Below are positions 6,181-14,161 of a stretch of DNA of 16,065 bases, piece after piece. The notes beneath the pieces were generated by a model. The model did no database searches, had not been told where the DNA came from, and saw only the letters and a program-made list of their open reading frames with translations. Positions within the stretch are counted from its first letter, which is position 1. Each line of letters starts with the position of its first letter. This DNA comes from CAZJCK01 sp964544635. Lineage in GTDB: Bacteria; Zixibacteria; MSB-5A5; GN15; FEB-12. The stretch is taken from contig CAZJCK010000070.1 in the NCBI GenBank assembly GCA_964544635.1, positions 1 to 16,065 of the forward strand, in the 5' to 3' direction. Both the position numbers and the translations under genes were made by a program.

Positions 6181-9100
6181 TGCGCATCTTCCGTCGCTCC
6201 CTGCTGTTCCTGGCGATCATGATCCCGGTCGTGATCGCCGGACTGTTCGTTTACCTGGCCTACCTCGGTGGCATGGAACGAATCGTCAACAACCAGTTCA
6301 AGTCGCTTCTCGGCGATGACCTGCCGCTGGAGGTGACGATCGACAAGATCGACGGTACCATCTTCACGACGCTGAAGCTGACCGACGTGAACCTCTACTA
6401 CCGCGACTCGTTGCGCAGCCGACGCCTCCTGTACATCCCGCATGCCGAGGGCAACTATGCGCTTTCGAACTTTTTCCAGGGTCACTACGCGGTCGAGTTC
6501 CTGTCGATCGATTCGGCAGTCGTTTCGATCATCCAGGATACGTCCGGTGCCTGGATCATACCGCCGCTCGCGCCGGGCCGGCGGGACAACGACGCGCCGC
6601 CGTCGCTGACGTTCAATGACCTGCGCCTCAACAGTGTGACCGTTGAACTGATCCGTCCGGAAGACACCATGCGGCTGGTCAACATGAACCTGTGGCTCGG
6701 CATGCAGACAATTGACAACACTTACGCCGTCGATGTCAACCGTCTCGAATTCAGTTCGGCGCACGACCGCTTCGCCATCCGTTCCGGTGAAGGCAAACTC
6801 ACCTACGCCGACGGCAACCTGGTGTTCAAAGACCTGGCGATACTCGCCGACAATACGCGCCTGCGTCTCGGCGGCATGGTGGTGCTGGAGGGGGAACCGG
6901 CCGGCCGGCTTGACTTCGATATCGATAACCTCGACGTGGCACAGGTCACGCAGTTTGTCGGACCCGACCTGCGGGGTATCCTCGATCTCAACGGCAACGT
7001 GTCATTCGTCGGCACACGCTTCGACGGTCAGGTCAATGCCGGCGGCACCTTTATGATCGCCGACCTGCCCAACCTGTTCATCGACTTCCGGTACGAGGAC
7101 CGCATCTTGCGGATCGACTCGCTGTTTGGGTCGGTGTTCGACGGTTGTGGTATCGACGGTTCGGGTTACATCGACTTCGGCGCCGACACCAAGCGATATC
7201 ATCTCGATGCCGAGGTGCGCCGGTTCAACCTGAAGGGCCTGATTGAAAACTCGTTTGAGTCCGATCTCAATGGTCACCTGGTACTCGATGGTGAAGGGTT
7301 CCGTCACCAGAACATGCGTCTCAATATCGAGACCAGCCTGTTCGAATCATCCTTCGATAGTTACCCGATCCATGAGGCCGGCGGCGCCTTGACAGTCACC
7401 ACCGATTCGCTGGTGTTCGTTGATTCCTTCTGGGTCAATTACTACGAAAACATGCTGTGGACCGAAGGCAGTATCGATTACGACGGCGACATGACGCTGC
7501 GTGTACAGGGGCGCCTGCCCAATGTCGATCGCTGGCGCGGCACCCGCTTCTTCCTTGAACAACCGGGTGGCCGTGGCTTCACCGACAGCTGGCTGACCGG
7601 CGCGACCAACGACCCGGATATCTCCGGCTATTTTGTATCCGACTCGATGTGGGCATACGAGATGTTCGCCCGTGAGGCCTTGATCGAATTTGACATCGAA
7701 CGGTTTCTTACGGCGCGTGACGGCAGCGTGAGTATGCGCTTTCTCAACGGTAGTTCGTGGGGGATTCCGTACGACACCGCTTACGCCTGGGTGCGGACCG
7801 ACTCGATCGACGTACTCATCGACTCGGTGTCGCTGTCAAACCCGACATCCCAACTAAGCGGTTCCGGTCGCTTCGAGTACGGCGGCTACCCGATGCGCCT
7901 CGATCTCGATTCACTCGATGTCAACCTGTTCGGACGCAGCTTCTACAACCGTGACAACATCGTCATTCTCTCGGATTCGCTGGGCTTCGACGTTCGACAG
8001 GCGGTGATGGGTAATGAACAGGCCCGATTCTCAGTCGAGGGGCGAGCCGACAGCGATGAATCGCTTGATCTCTACATTACCGTCGACCAGATGGCTATCC
8101 GACCCTGGGTACAACTCTACGACACCAGCCTGGCGGTGAATGGCATACTCTCGATCGACGCCGACCTTTTGGGCACGATGCGCTCACCCGACTTTCGCCT
8201 GGTCGGCGAGATCGATTCGCTGACGTATGAAGATGTGCCGATGGGCGACCTGTTTGCCGAACTACACTACATCGACCGCCAGATGAGCGTGGAAACGTTT
8301 GATCTTGTTTCGCCGACGGCGGTCTATGCCGCCAACGGCTACCTGTGGCTCGACCTGGCGTTGAGCGCCGATACGACTATTGACCGCATAATCAATCAGC
8401 CATTCGAAATCGAAATCTCGGTGATCGATACTATGACCGCCGCCGACTCGACCTTTGAACTGGTCCCGGTGTTCCTGCCGGCGGTCGAGGAATTGCAGGG
8501 GAATCTGCACGGCAACGTGCTGCTGACCGGTACGCCGCGTGAGCCACATCTGGAGGGCTCGGCCTCGTTTACAAACGTCTTCCTCAAGTACTTCGACCTC
8601 GAACACCCGTTCTTCGCCGATTCGGTCGGTGTTACCATGTCGGACAACAACATCATCTTCGATCGGATGGAAGCGTATGTGCGGCGCGATGTCTACTCCG
8701 GCCGGGAACGGTATGTGTATCTCGATGGTCAGATCACGGTGCAGTCGATTGACAACTATGTGTACGATGTCGGTGTATCGATGCCCCGCGAGTTTCCGTT
8801 CCGGTACGAACTGGCCGACATCACCGGTACCGTAGAGGGCGAGATGTATGTGTACGGTGAAACGCCGCCGACAGTGACCGGTGACCTGACCTTGCTGAAT
8901 TGCAACTATCGTGTCGAGTTCGCCGAGGCCGAGGAAGGCTCGCCGATCCTGATGGCGTTCCAGGGTCAGAATCAGTGGGATCTCGATCTCAACATCGACA
9001 TTCTTTCCAACTACTGGATCAAGAACCAGGATATCGATGCGGAGTTTGCCGGTCAGTTGAATCTGATTCGCGACGACGGGAGCTACCGTTTCCTCGGTGA

Positions 9101-9776
9101 AATGGAAATCCTGCGCGGGCGCGGTTACCTCTTCGACAAGACCTTCCAGCTCGAACCGGGCAGCCAGGTGTTTTTTGACGGCAACGACACACTTAACCCG
9201 CGACTTGAAATTACTGCAACCACCCGAATTACCGTATTCAGTGAATCGCCGACCGATACGATTGTAAGCAGCCGCCAGATACCGGTGGGTCTTCTGGTTA
9301 CCGGAACACTCGAGGAACCCCAGATCGGTCTCGCCGACCAGACGCTCAGCAACTCCGACTTGGAGTTAACGCGTGAGGATATTCTGCCGCTCATCGTGGC
9401 GAACTACTACAGCGGTGAACGATGGCAGACCAATACCGGCTTCGAGCAGCGCATGTACGGTGCTTTCTTGTCTCAAGTATCGCAGATAGGGGGGCGCCAG
9501 CTGTCGGAGGCGATGAGACAGACCTTTGGGATTGGCGTCGAGACCTTCGAACTCGATCCGATCTACGGTCAGGAGCTGGATCCGTTGCGCACGCGGCTCA
9601 CCGTCGGTTCCTACTTTTCGTCCAACTTCTATGTGTACGGTCGCTCCGCCATCTCCGGGCAGACCGGCCAGGAGGTCGGCTTTGAGTATCGTTTCAACCG
9701 CAATGTGCTTTTCGAGGGGCGGCGGGACGAAGACGAGTTCTACCACCTCAACCTCAGATTGCACTGGGAGTTTTGA
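6180..9776 (+). CDS. tamB: TamB-like translocation and assembly module protein (DUF490 C-terminus)
   Basis: A protein of 1198 residues (E. coli TamB is 1259) that would span the periplasm from an N-terminal inner-membrane helix (about 6-28) to the outer membrane. The long middle part is made of repeated short beta strands with Asp/Gly turns, as in the groove-shaped TamB/AsmA/VPS13-type bridges proposed to move lipids or help assemble outer-membrane proteins. The C-terminal TamB domain covers about 850-1198: segments such as GRGYLFDKTFQLEPGSQVFF and the final strand ending in Trp-Glu-Phe are typical. Start: ATG 6180 overlaps the preceding TGA and has GGAAG (6168-6172) 7 bases upstream; a GTG one codon earlier is less likely. 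The stop overlaps the next ATG in the same way, so TamB and TamA are translationally coupled. Identity as a TamB-family protein is secure; a client has not been shown. Confidence 0.9.
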   Translation: MRIFRRSLLFLAIMIPVVIAGLFVYLAYLGGMERIVNNQFKSLLGDDLPLEVTIDKIDGTIFTTLKLTDVNLYYRDSLRSRRLLYIPHAEGNYALSNFFQGHYAVEFLSIDSAVVSIIQDTSGAWIIPPLAPGRRDNDAPPSLTFNDLRLNSVTVELIRPEDTMRLVNMNLWLGMQTIDNTYAVDVNRLEFSSAHDRFAIRSGEGKLTYADGNLVFKDLAILADNTRLRLGGMVVLEGEPAGRLDFDIDNLDVAQVTQFVGPDLRGILDLNGNVSFVGTRFDGQVNAGGTFMIADLPNLFIDFRYEDRILRIDSLFGSVFDGCGIDGSGYIDFGADTKRYHLDAEVRRFNLKGLIENSFESDLNGHLVLDGEGFRHQNMRLNIETSLFESSFDSYPIHEAGGALTVTTDSLVFVDSFWVNYYENMLWTEGSIDYDGDMTLRVQGRLPNVDRWRGTRFFLEQPGGRGFTDSWLTGATNDPDISGYFVSDSMWAYEMFAREALIEFDIERFLTARDGSVSMRFLNGSSWGIPYDTAYAWVRTDSIDVLIDSVSLSNPTSQLSGSGRFEYGGYPMRLDLDSLDVNLFGRSFYNRDNIVILSDSLGFDVRQAVMGNEQARFSVEGRADSDESLDLYITVDQMAIRPWVQLYDTSLAVNGILSIDADLLGTMRSPDFRLVGEIDSLTYEDVPMGDLFAELHYIDRQMSVETFDLVSPTAVYAANGYLWLDLALSADTTIDRIINQPFEIEISVIDTMTAADSTFELVPVFLPAVEELQGNLHGNVLLTGTPREPHLEGSASFTNVFLKYFDLEHPFFADSVGVTMSDNNIIFDRMEAYVRRDVYSGRERYVYLDGQITVQSIDNYVYDVGVSMPREFPFRYELADITGTVEGEMYVYGETPPTVTGDLTLLNCNYRVEFAEAEEGSPILMAFQGQNQWDLDLNIDILSNYWIKNQDIDAEFAGQLNLIRDDGSYRFLGEMEILRGRGYLFDKTFQLEPGSQVFFDGNDTLNPRLEITATTRITVFSESPTDTIVSSRQIPVGLLVTGTLEEPQIGLADQTLSNSDLELTREDILPLIVANYYSGERWQTNTGFEQRMYGAFLSQVSQIGGRQLSEAMRQTFGIGVETFELDPIYGQELDPLRTRLTVGSYFSSNFYVYGRSAISGQTGQEVGFEYRFNRNVLFEGRRDEDEFYHLNLRLHWEF

Positions 9777-11704
9777 TGTTGCAGCGCTGTGGAATCATAC
9801 TCATGCTGGTGATCGCGCTGGTTCCGGTGTCGTCCTTCGGGCAGCGGCTGGATCGTGAAAAGCTGCGCTGGATGACGCGCAAGCCGCCGATTACCGAGAT
9901 TGTCATCGAGGGGAATGAGTTCTTTTCCGACAACCAGATCCAGGAGCGGATGTACTCGCGTGAGCGAGGCGTGTTTGAGTGGCTGCGCGACGATCGCCGG
10001 GCGCGCATTCAGCGCGAGACAATCGGTCGCGATACGCTCGAAATCAAGTACCTGTATTTCGTCAACGGTTTCCTCAATGCTGATGTTGACGAGGACTTTC
10101 GCGTCGAGTTGCCCGACTCCAACGCCGTCATCATCGTATCGATCAACGAGGGCAGGCGCTATTTCTACGACACCGTCATTGTGCAGGGTGACTATGATTC
10201 GACACTCTTCTATGACGATCTGCGTAAAATCGCCAATCGCTTCACGCCGGGCAAGCCGATCAACCCGATTGCGCTGCGTCAGGCAGCGCTCGACATGAAA
10301 ACGGTACTGGCGAACGACGGCTACCCGTACGCCGACATACTTGAAGTGGTCGACACCAGTGTGACCGGTACGTCGGTACCGGTCGTCTTCACGATCGAGG
10401 CCGATTCGCTCACGACGTTTGGTGTCTATCGAATCGAGGGTCTGGACCGCTACCCGCAGAAAGTGGTGCGTCGCGAATTGAAGATCGAGCCGGGGGATAC
10501 TTACAGTCGCATGGATATCATCGATTCGCAGCGCCGCCTGATCGAGTCCGGATACTTTACGACCTTCCAGATACAGCGCGATCCCGATTCGGAGAATCGC
10601 CTGCGCCCCAACTTCGTGGTGCGCGTGCGCGAACGCAAGGCGCGCTACCTGACCTTCACCACCGGCGCCAGCCAGTCGGAAGAAGTCGACCTGCAGTGGG
10701 ATGTGTCGGCCGGGTTCGGCAAACGCAACTTCCTGGGTTCGCGGCGTTACGACATCGGTACGCGCGTATCGTTCGATCTCGGCACCGACAGCCGCCTGAT
10801 CGATCATGTGTATTCGGTGCGCTATACCGAACCCTGGTTCGCCGGCTTCCGCATGCCGCTCATCCTGACCGGCGAGATCCGTCCGAAAGTGCAGTCGCTG
10901 GTGCAGCCGTATGATATTTCGAGCTGGTCGATTTCGGCTTCGACGACACGGCGCATCCGCGATATCTGGCGTATCGACGCCGGCATCGAGTACGAGTCTA
11001 TCAATATCAGCGGCATTCCCGAGGACCAGGTCGAACTGTTGCGCGCCGAAGAAGACGCCGTACGGCGCAAAGTGTTCTTCGAGTTCCGCCGTGATACCCG
11101 CGACAACCTGTTCGTGCCGCGTACCGGCAACGTGATGAGCCTGTTGAGTGAACTGTACGGCGGTGTGCTGGGCGGTGACGAAAACCTCTACAAGCTCGAC
11201 GGTTCGTTTTCGGCCTACAAAGTTGTCTGGCCCGGCTGGATTGCGGCGGCGCGGGTTCGTGGCGGCCTGGTGCGGGAATTCCCACCCTCGCAGGAAGTGC
11301 CGCGCGACGACCGTTTTTATATCGGAGGCGCCAACACGGTCCGCGGTTTCAACGAACGGGCGCTGGGCCCGACGCGTGAGGATGGCGATCCTGACGGCGG
11401 TAATATCATCGGCATCGTCAACATGGAGTTCCGCTGGAAGACGCTTCAAGTGTTCAGCGTCGTGCCGTTCCTGAAGAAGCTCTTCCGTAACCTGCCGCTG
11501 TACCAGTCGATCTTCTTCGACGCCGGCAACGGTTTCCGGTTGTCGCGCGAGATTGCGCTGGATAACCTGGCCTACAGCTATGGTACCGGGATCCAGATCG
11601 TGTCGCCGGCCGGACCTATCAGGATCGACTACGCCCGCAGAATCAAGACCGAAGATATCGGATACGCTGATCGCTGGCACTTTACGATATTGTATGCGTT
11701 TTAG
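9776..11704 (+). CDS. tamA: Omp85-family outer-membrane assembly protein (TamA/BamA-like)
   Basis: An outer-membrane protein of 642 residues. After a signal peptide (1-22, ending SSFG), about three POTRA domains are seen at roughly 38-128, 129-210 and 211-290 (for example FGVYRIEGLDRYPQKVVRRE in the third). A 16-strand Omp85 barrel then runs to the C-terminus, ending in Tyr-Ala-Phe as outer-membrane proteins do. The diagnostic loop-6 motif VRGF is at 522-525 within GGANTVRGFNERALGP. Three POTRAs (BamA normally has five) and direct coupling to tamB argue for TamA over BamA. Start: ATG 9776, overlapping the tamB TGA, with GGGAG (9766-9770) 5 bases upstream. Gene order is tamB then tamA, the reverse of E. 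coli. It is the last gene of the six-gene operon. Omp85 membership is certain; the TamA assignment rests on context and POTRA count. Confidence 0.9.
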   Translation: MLQRCGIILMLVIALVPVSSFGQRLDREKLRWMTRKPPITEIVIEGNEFFSDNQIQERMYSRERGVFEWLRDDRRARIQRETIGRDTLEIKYLYFVNGFLNADVDEDFRVELPDSNAVIIVSINEGRRYFYDTVIVQGDYDSTLFYDDLRKIANRFTPGKPINPIALRQAALDMKTVLANDGYPYADILEVVDTSVTGTSVPVVFTIEADSLTTFGVYRIEGLDRYPQKVVRRELKIEPGDTYSRMDIIDSQRRLIESGYFTTFQIQRDPDSENRLRPNFVVRVRERKARYLTFTTGASQSEEVDLQWDVSAGFGKRNFLGSRRYDIGTRVSFDLGTDSRLIDHVYSVRYTEPWFAGFRMPLILTGEIRPKVQSLVQPYDISSWSISASTTRRIRDIWRIDAGIEYESINISGIPEDQVELLRAEEDAVRRKVFFEFRRDTRDNLFVPRTGNVMSLLSELYGGVLGGDENLYKLDGSFSAYKVVWPGWIAAARVRGGLVREFPPSQEVPRDDRFYIGGANTVRGFNERALGPTREDGDPDGGNIIGIVNMEFRWKTLQVFSVVPFLKKLFRNLPLYQSIFFDAGNGFRLSREIALDNLAYSYGTGIQIVSPAGPIRIDYARRIKTEDIGYADRWHFTILYAF

Positions 11705-11787
11705 ATCATGGGTAAGGTTTATCCAAAAAATCGGCCCGTTTTCTTCGTAATATCCTATATTAGACGCTAAACAGGAAATGGAAGCCT
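11705..11787 (+). promoter_or_regulatory. AT-rich gap with possible promoter for the cysteine desulfurase gene
   Basis: This 83-base gap is distinctly AT-rich compared with the neighbouring genes. It contains TATATT (11756-11761), a fair match to a housekeeping -10 box, 26 bases before the start codon. No good -35 box lies 16-18 bases upstream. No intrinsic terminator for the tamA operon is visible: a small stem GGGTAA/TTATCC (11710-11724) is followed by A residues and not T. Read-through from the upstream operon is possible. Confidence 0.25.
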
Positions 11788-12963
11788 ATGGAACGAATAT
11801 ACCTGGATCACAACGCCACCACCCCGGTCGATCCCGACGTGGTCGAGGCGATGCTGCCGTACCTGGGCGGAACTTTCGGTAATGCCAGCTCCGTGCATAC
11901 CTTCGGGCGCGACGCCAAGGTAGCGCTTGAGAACGCCCGCGAACAGATCGCCGAGTTTATCAACTGTGACGCCGGCGAGCTGTACTTTACATCGGGCGGC
12001 ACCGAGTCCGACAACATCGCCGTGTTCGGAGTGGCCGAGAAGTTCCGGAAGAAGAAGAACCACTTGATCGTGGGCGCTGCCGAGCACCACGCGGTGCTGG
12101 AACCGGCGGAGCACTTGCACCACAAGGACGCCTGGGAGCTGGACCTGTTGCCGTGTGACAACGACGGTTTCCATTCTGCCGACAAGCTCAGCGAACTGGT
12201 CAAGGACAGTACTGCGCTGGTATCGGTGATGCACGGCAACAATGAAACCGGTGCGCTGCAGGATATTGCAGCGCTGGCAGCGGCAGGGCACGAAATGAAA
12301 GCGCTGTTTCATACCGACGCCGTCCAGTCGATCGGCAAAGTGCCGGTCGATGTGCGCGAGTTGGATGTCGACCTGTTGTCGCTGACCGGGCACAAGATTT
12401 ACGGGCCGAAGGGTACGGGTGCGCTGTATATCAAGGCGGGTACGCGAATCTCACCGTTGTTTTACGGTGGCTCGCACGAAAAAAAGAAGCGCCCGGGGAC
12501 GGAAAATGTCGCCGGCGCCGTCGGCCTGGCCAAAGCGCTGGAGATAGCCGGGCGTCGCATGGATGCTGACTTTCACATGCTCGAGGAACTGGCCGACTAC
12601 TTTGTCAAGGGTGTGACCGAGCGTATTCCCGACGTGCATCTCAACGGCCCGCGCACCAGCCGGGTACCGCAGACCGTCAACCTGTCGTTCTCCGGTATCG
12701 AGGGTGAGTCGATCCTGCTGTCACTCGATATGGAAGGTATCGCCTGCTCGTCGGGTTCAGCCTGTACGTCGGGGGCGACCGAACCGTCGCATGTCCTGGT
12801 GGCCATGGGCAAGCCGCGCATACAGGCGCAGGGCGCTATTCGGTTTTCGCTGGGTCGTGCGACGACCAAAGAGAAGCTGGATTACGTACTCGAAAAGCTG
12901 CCGCCGATTGTAAAGCGCCTGCGCGCCATGTCGCCGGTCTACGAGAAAGCACAACCGCAGTAA
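11788..12963 (+). CDS. Cysteine desulfurase, NifS/IscS family (likely sulfur donor for MnmA)
   Basis: A PLP enzyme of 391 residues that removes sulfur from cysteine as a persulfide. Visible features are YLDHNATTP (5-13), GGTESDN (70-76), His101 stacking on PLP, HTDAVQ (175-180), the PLP lysine K203 in LTGHKIYGPKG, and the catalytic Cys326 in SSGSACTSG (321-329). The long catalytic loop and the SSGSAC form place it in group I (NifS/IscS) and not SufS. ATG 11788 is preceded by AGGAA (11773-11777) and GGAAG (11780-11784). No iscU, iscA or iscR is adjacent. Instead mnmA follows 64 bases downstream, as yrvO precedes mnmA in Bacillus subtilis, where the desulfurase passes sulfur directly to MnmA. 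The enzymatic class is certain; a dedicated thiolation role is inferred from the pairing. Confidence 0.95.
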   Translation: MERIYLDHNATTPVDPDVVEAMLPYLGGTFGNASSVHTFGRDAKVALENAREQIAEFINCDAGELYFTSGGTESDNIAVFGVAEKFRKKKNHLIVGAAEHHAVLEPAEHLHHKDAWELDLLPCDNDGFHSADKLSELVKDSTALVSVMHGNNETGALQDIAALAAAGHEMKALFHTDAVQSIGKVPVDVRELDVDLLSLTGHKIYGPKGTGALYIKAGTRISPLFYGGSHEKKKRPGTENVAGAVGLAKALEIAGRRMDADFHMLEELADYFVKGVTERIPDVHLNGPRTSRVPQTVNLSFSGIEGESILLSLDMEGIACSSGSACTSGATEPSHVLVAMGKPRIQAQGAIRFSLGRATTKEKLDYVLEKLPPIVKRLRAMSPVYEKAQPQ

Positions 12964-12970
12964 GGATGAG

Positions 12971-13015
12971 GTAGCGATAAGCGCACCTACGGACCGCTTG
13001 TCGGTCCGTTTGCGC
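12971..13015 (+). repeat. Long hairpin in the cysteine desulfurase-mnmA gap
   Basis: Bases 12989-12996 (ACGGACCG) pair perfectly with 13002-13009 around a CTTGT loop. An outer stem GCGCA (12981-12985) pairs with TGCGC (13011-13015), leaving a small asymmetric bulge. GTAG stands at 12971-12974, 6 bases before the outer stem. The structure ends just before the Shine-Dalgarno-like GGAA (13018-13021) of mnmA. It may be a REP-like element inserted in the operon, an mRNA-stability hairpin separating the two genes, or a regulator of mnmA translation. Confidence 0.5.
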
Positions 13016-13027
13016 ATGGAACTGGAA

Positions 13028-14119
13028 ATGGCAAAGAAAGTACTGGTCGCCATGTCGGGCGGTGTCGATTCGTCGGTTGCTGCCCTGCTCCTGAAGGAGC
13101 AGGGGTACGACGTGATCGGCGCCCACATGAAACTGTGGGACTATGTCGATGTCGGCGGCGATATCTACAAGGACGGACGCTGCTGCACGATCGACAGTAT
13201 CACCGACTGCCGGTTCGTGTGCGACGCCATCGGGGCGCCCTTCTATGTGCTCAACATGTCGGAGCATTTCCAAAGCACGGTGATCGACAACTTCGTGAGC
13301 GAATACAAGCAGGGGCGTACGCCCAATCCGTGCGTGGTCTGCAACTCCGATGTCAAGTGGGACGCCTTTCTCAAGAAGGCCGAGCTGACCGGCTGCGACT
13401 ACATTGCCACCGGTCATTATGCCATCATCGAAAAGGGCGACAACGGCCGCTGGCGGATTCGCAAGGGTGTCGATGGTAGCCGCGATCAGGCCTATGTGTT
13501 GTGGGGCGTGTCGCAGGCGGCGCTTGCCAAAACACTCATGCCGCTGGGGACAATGAAGAAATCGGAGGTGCGCGAGATCGCGCGGAAGTACAACCTGCGG
13601 ACCGCCGAGAAACCGGAGTCGCGGGAGATCTGCTTTGTCGCCGACAATAATTACCGTCGCTTCTTGAACGAGTGGGAGGAAAAGCGCGGCCGACGGTTTG
13701 AGCCGGGGGAGATCGTACACGAGGACGGCCGGGTGCTGGGACATCACGACGGTACGATCAACTATACCATCGGCCAGCGCAAGGGACTGGGGATTGCCCA
13801 TCCTACGCCGCTCTACGTCCAGCACATCGATACCGACACCCACCGGGTCGTTGTTGGCGACAATGACAGTCTGTATAAGAATGAGCTGGTCGCGACCGAT
13901 ATCAACTGGGTTGGCGGCCAGCCATCGGACGAACCGTTCGAGGCCGAGGTAAAGATCCGTTACTTGCACAAACCGGCAAGGGCAATTGTCAATTCCTTGA
14001 CGGACACAACGGTCCGTATTACTTTCAAGGACGAACAGCGGGCAATCACGCCGGGTCAGTCGGTGGTGTTTTTTGAGGACGATATATTATTGGGTGGCGG
14101 GCTGATCAAGGAAGCCTGA
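13028..14119 (+). CDS. mnmA: tRNA-uridine 2-sulfurtransferase MnmA (TrmU)
   Basis: Adenylates and thiolates U34 in the wobble position of tRNA-Glu, -Gln and -Lys, giving 2-thiouridine. The N-terminal PP-loop ATP pyrophosphatase motif is SGGVDSS (10-16). TPNPCVVCN (98-106) holds the catalytic cysteine, Cys105 by alignment, next to an extra Cys102. The second conserved cysteine is Cys202 in ESREICF. TIGQRKGLGI (247-256) and the C-terminal beta domain ending in FFEDDILLGGGLI complete the family layout at the usual length of about 360 residues. Start: ATG 13028, preceded at 6 bases by GGAA (13018-13021); ATG 13016 is possible and adds four residues, while the TTG at 12998 is inside a hairpin. It follows the cysteine desulfurase gene, its probable sulfur source. 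Confidence 0.96.
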   Translation: MAKKVLVAMSGGVDSSVAALLLKEQGYDVIGAHMKLWDYVDVGGDIYKDGRCCTIDSITDCRFVCDAIGAPFYVLNMSEHFQSTVIDNFVSEYKQGRTPNPCVVCNSDVKWDAFLKKAELTGCDYIATGHYAIIEKGDNGRWRIRKGVDGSRDQAYVLWGVSQAALAKTLMPLGTMKKSEVREIARKYNLRTAEKPESREICFVADNNYRRFLNEWEEKRGRRFEPGEIVHEDGRVLGHHDGTINYTIGQRKGLGIAHPTPLYVQHIDTDTHRVVVGDNDSLYKNELVATDINWVGGQPSDEPFEAEVKIRYLHKPARAIVNSLTDTTVRITFKDEQRAITPGQSVVFFEDDILLGGGLIKEA

Positions 14120-14161
14120 ACGTCGCCGGGGCGAGCGTCCGCACAGCAGGGGACGGGTGTC

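Noticed and set aside
9740..11680. 646-codon open frame on the minus strand
   Set aside because: It lies antisense to the Omp85 gene, whose POTRA domains, VRGF motif and ribosome site are unmistakable. The antisense product is rich in Arg/His/Asp/Val without any domain and has no ribosome site. It is an artefact of GC-biased codon use.
11710..11724. Possible terminator after tamA (GGGTAA/TTATCC stem)
   Set aside because: The stem is only 6 bp with one wobble and is followed by A residues on the plus strand; the T-run would precede the stem on the minus strand. It does not fit an intrinsic terminator.
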